The translations under genes were made by a program, and so were the position numbers. The notes under the pieces are model-generated. The model saw only the letters and a program-made list of their open reading frames with translations. It was not told where the DNA came from and did no database searches. From Flavobacteriales bacterium UBA2104 (GTDB lineage Bacteria > Bacteroidota > Bacteroidia > Flavobacteriales_D > Crocinitomicaceae), in assembly GCA_002331485.1 (NCBI GenBank), contig DCYS01000012.1, positions 53,841 to 117,840 on the forward strand: 64,000 nucleotides of DNA, written 5' to 3'. Of the stretch, positions 61,501 through 64,000 are shown piece by piece. How positions within the stretch are numbered: the first letter of the stretch is position 1; each line of letters starts with the position of its first letter.

Positions 61501-62645
61501 TGAGATTCCGAACCTTAATTTTATTATTTACAATGATCTCATATGGTCATGCTCAGAATATGGTTCAATCAGAAAATATTGGTGATTGTTCTGGAGCTGT
61601 ATCTATCAACAAACAAGAAGAATTTAAAGCAGAATTCACTGGGAAAGCAGGGTACAATAATGATGTGGCAGCTTACGAAGATAGATTGGATTTTGAACCA
61701 TTCAATACCTTTTGGTTAAAAGTGGAAAGTCAGGTTTCAGGTAACCTCTCGATCTCCTTTAAAGATCTCCCTGAGTCAACTGAAATAGCTTTGTTTAGTG
61801 CAGTTGTTGACTCCTCTTGTAATGCCATACAAACTGGTCAAGCACATCTTGAATCTGTTGTGAAATTGGAGCAAAAAAATGTGGCAACATTAGCCAGTAA
61901 AGTGGAAAAAGGGTTCAGGTACTTTGTTTATTTGAATTCAAAGAAAGAAGGAACTCCTGCCTTTTCAATCACTACATCTTTCTTAGATGAACGATCACAA
62001 AAAGAAGTTGACGAGCTAATGAAAGTAAAAGACCTGAGATCGGATAGATCAGCTGCTGGTTTTTCAGTTCATATTCTTGATCAGGAAACATTACTCCCAG
62101 TGGAGACTTCTATTGTTGTAAAAAACACTAAGTCCTACAATGCATTGTACTCAGCAAATGTCATTCGATTTCCAGATAGTGAGTACTTATCTTTCGACAT
62201 GGAGATCAATGCTCCAGGTTACTTTTTTAAGGACATTTCCGTAAATCGACGAAACATTAAATCAGATACATTGGCTGTTCAATTAAAACCAATTCGTACA
62301 GATGATCAAATCGAATTAGAAGGTCTGCAGTTCGAATCAGAAAGTGACGTTCTTCTTGAATCTGCTAAAAATAAGATCAGAAGATTAAGGGACTTTCTTG
62401 CACTGAATAAAACAGTGAATATCGAAGTGATCGGACATGTTCATAAGGAGGGAAGAAATAGCTGGAAAGCAAAACGCCTCTCGAAAAAAAGAGCTAAAAA
62501 AGTAAAGTCTTTTCTAGTAGATAGCGGAATAAACGAAGATAGGATCTCAATTGTTGGAATGGGAAATGAACAAATGAAATATCCTGAACCTGAAAATGAT
62601 AAACAGATCCAGGCGAATCGAAGGGTTGAAATAAAAATTAAATAG
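61500..62645 (+). CDS. OmpA-like domain protein (second of a tandem pair)
   Basis: The 381-residue paralog has the same plan: signal peptide (about 1-18), N-terminal domain with IGDCSGAVSINKQEEF, middle domain and OmpA-like end. The C-terminal parts align closely: GHVHKEGRNS against GHVHAVGENS, GMGNEQMKYPEP against GFGNEHMVYPEP. The Asp of GHTD is again His. The domain is more basic (KKRAKKVKSF) than in the first copy. Coupled translation (TAATG overlap) and shared layout point to a duplication and perhaps a heteromeric complex. Confidence 0.85.
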   Translation: MRFRTLILLFTMISYGHAQNMVQSENIGDCSGAVSINKQEEFKAEFTGKAGYNNDVAAYEDRLDFEPFNTFWLKVESQVSGNLSISFKDLPESTEIALFSAVVDSSCNAIQTGQAHLESVVKLEQKNVATLASKVEKGFRYFVYLNSKKEGTPAFSITTSFLDERSQKEVDELMKVKDLRSDRSAAGFSVHILDQETLLPVETSIVVKNTKSYNALYSANVIRFPDSEYLSFDMEINAPGYFFKDISVNRRNIKSDTLAVQLKPIRTDDQIELEGLQFESESDVLLESAKNKIRRLRDFLALNKTVNIEVIGHVHKEGRNSWKAKRLSKKRAKKVKSFLVDSGINEDRISIVGMGNEQMKYPEPENDKQIQANRRVEIKIK

Positions 62646-62678
62646 CGCATTCAAATTAAACACGCTATTTAAATTTTG
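62634..62678. terminator. Bidirectional terminator between the OmpA-like and lipoprotein genes
   Basis: AAATAGCG (62640-62647) pairs with CGCTATTT (62663-62670). The flanking AAAATTA and AAATTTT extend the stem with one bulge. The OmpA-like stop codon lies in the left arm. It can serve both converging genes. Confidence 0.75.
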
Positions 62679-62691
62679 TTGAGGTGAAAAA

Positions 62692-62901
62692 TTAGTGCTC
62701 GTGACAGTGAACCTCGTAAATTGTGTCATTTACTGCATATCCGTTCTGCTCAGCATCTTCCAGTTCTTCTTCACAAAGTTCTCCTAGTTCAACCTCACCG
62801 TTTGGTCCATCATAATGACATTCCTCACATTTTTTACAAGATGTAGCGAAGAAAAGAAATCCCGCTGCGATCGGTAGAAATATTTTCAATGATTTTTTCA
62901 T
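62692..62901 (-). CDS. Small Cys/His-rich lipoprotein (69 aa)
   Basis: A lipoprotein signal peptide (MKKSLKIFLPIAAGFLFFATSC, lipobox ATSC with Cys22) is followed by CKKCEECHYDG, a further Cys (GELCEEEL) and the C-terminal HCHEH. The 48-residue mature part thus has five Cys besides or including the lipidated one and four His, a pattern suited to metal binding. It lies 8 bases after the TonB-dependent receptor gene in the same direction, so it is probably its operon partner. No family recognised. Confidence 0.75.
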   Translation of the reverse strand: MKKSLKIFLPIAAGFLFFATSCKKCEECHYDGPNGEVELGELCEEELEDAEQNGYAVNDTIYEVHCHEH

Positions 62902-62909
62902 AACTCTAT

Positions 62910-64000
62910 TTATTTCGATTTATTAAATACATACTGAATACTCCCGAAGAAGTTAATTCCTGGTTGGTTTAGTCCTAAGTTCTTTAAAGCGGATAAATGC
63001 CCCACATAAGTAGTGTTGAGCGCATTTCTAACACCTAATGCTCCTGTCCAGGCTTTTGAGTCCCCTAATTCAAAATTCACCGCCATGTTGATCAAATGAA
63101 AATCGACTGTTGGCGTTTCATTCAATCCAACTCTGTTCTGTGGGAGAAAATATTGATGTTCGATTACAATATCTTTTACACTGACAGAAGATTTGTTATT
63201 CACATCAAATCTTAGGAGTGTGTTTATCATAGGCTGTGGGATCAGATTGATCGGTTCGCCATTTGCACGTTCAGCAATCGTTAAGGAAAAAGTTGATTCA
63301 AGGTGTAAACGATGCAGCTGATGAGGATGGAAGTGAAAGCCAGCTTCCCCTCCGTACAAATAAGCCATATCCGCCTGTCGAAATTCGAAAATCGGGAAAC
63401 TACCTGCAAACTGATCGCTTTGATATAAATAAATGAAATTCTCAATGCGATTGAAATAAGGATTTACTATAAACTCAAAATGATCAAAATGCAATTCCAC
63501 AGTGGCATCAAATTGCAAGGCTTGCTCTGCAGCGAGACTAGCATCACCTTGTTCATAACGTAATGAGCCATGATGAAACCCATCTGCCTTTAATTCTGCT
63601 AAATGAGGTGCTCTATATTCACTTGAGGCATTAAATCGTATGGTTGTATGTTTATCGTTCCTTACAAATCCCGCTGCGTAATTTATTTGATCAAAGGATC
63701 TGCTTAATGGAGTGTCATCAATGTTCTGAGTGATTGTTGAATCGACTCCAGCTATTTGAAATGTTCTCAAATCTCTTCGGTCGTAACGTACACCTGCCTG
63801 AAAATCCCATTTCTTCAATTCGTAATTCAACATTGTGTAAATACCATTGTCAAGTGTGTTCGCGTCCGGAATTAAAAAAGACTCTGTAGGAAAGAAGTTT
63901 CTATTGATCTGAACCATACCTTGAACTCCTGATTTTAGTACAAGATGCTCCGTCCAATTAAAATCATATCGAACATTGTAGGTGCCCTAAGTTTGAAATC
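62910..64000 (-). CDS. TonB-dependent outer-membrane receptor, C-terminal part (5' end outside window; possible frameshift)
   Basis: The visible 350-odd residues are the beta-barrel end of a TonB-dependent receptor: alternating strands such as WDFQAGVRYDRRDLRTF, RAPHLAELKADGFHHGSLRYE (TonB-receptor signature EYRAPHLAEL) and the final LGLNQPGINFFGSIQYVF. The residues near HFHPHQLHRLH are His-rich. Upstream the frame stays open to 63986, then meets a TAG at 63987-63989. One extra G in the adjacent GGG run would restore a barrel-like strand (DFKLRGTYNVRYDF). So this is either a frameshifted gene or a sequence error. The ligand is unknown; a metal is suggested by the Cys/His lipoprotein downstream. 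Confidence 0.8.

Overview
The window is about 37% GC by eye and codes densely. It reads as a chromosomal segment of a marine or freshwater Bacteroidota bacterium, most likely of the order Flavobacteriales; a Crocinitomicaceae or Cryomorphaceae-like lineage is a guess. The evidence is lineage-typical: TAnnTTTG promoter elements, two proteins with C-terminal type IX secretion (Por) sorting domains, DUF5606, DUF4301 and DUF4836-like proteins, a primase with a degenerate zinc finger, and the order purH-mreBCD-mrdA-rodA. No phage, insertion sequence, CRISPR array or integrase is visible. No gene-free stretch exceeds 300 bases.

Layout. 1-2.6 kb: end of a DEAD-box RNA helicase and typA. 2.7-8.5 kb: a membrane-bound LuxR-type regulator, a secreted unknown protein, an acetyltransferase, a SOUL protein and a WG-repeat protein. 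8.6-17.4 kb: folD, an M3 peptidase with a DUF5606 protein, two subtilases and a secreted unknown. 17.5-24.1 kb: a co-directional run of five genes joining a flavoprotein and a membrane polyferredoxin to three membrane-glycan enzymes. 24.1-27.7 kb: small conserved unknowns, DUF4301 and a methyltransferase. 27.8-33.0 kb: a phosphate locus (Na/Pi cotransporter, MscS channel, PhoB/PhoR-like two-component system) whose two outer promoters share a direct-repeat element. 33.1-40.3 kb: acyltransferase, MORN-type lipoprotein, dnaG, a second MscS channel and recJ. 40.3-45.5 kb: a run of envelope proteins ending in a T9SS substrate. 45.6-48.8 kb: thioesterase, hemJ, tatD, asparaginase and tRNA-Ser(GGA). 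48.9-51.6 kb: an ExbB/ExbD energy-transducing operon. 51.6-59.8 kb: the elongasome operon read leftwards from purH through mreBCD, mrdA and rodA to a CPBP protease. 59.9-64 kb: truncated hemoglobin, two OmpA-like paralogs, a small Cys/His lipoprotein and the end of a TonB-dependent receptor.

The genes are mostly housekeeping and cell-envelope functions. The ExbB/ExbD operon would energise TonB receptors such as the one at the right edge. The T9SS would export the two sorting-domain proteins. The mre/mrd cluster builds the lateral wall to which OmpA-like proteins normally attach. The strongest leads beyond routine annotation are the shared candidate Pho box, the redox-plus-glycan gene run, the OmpA-like domains lacking the peptidoglycan-binding Asp, the histone-H1-like tail on the DUF5606 protein, and a probable one-base frameshift in the receptor gene. 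All functional calls come from reading motifs by eye; no database search was run.
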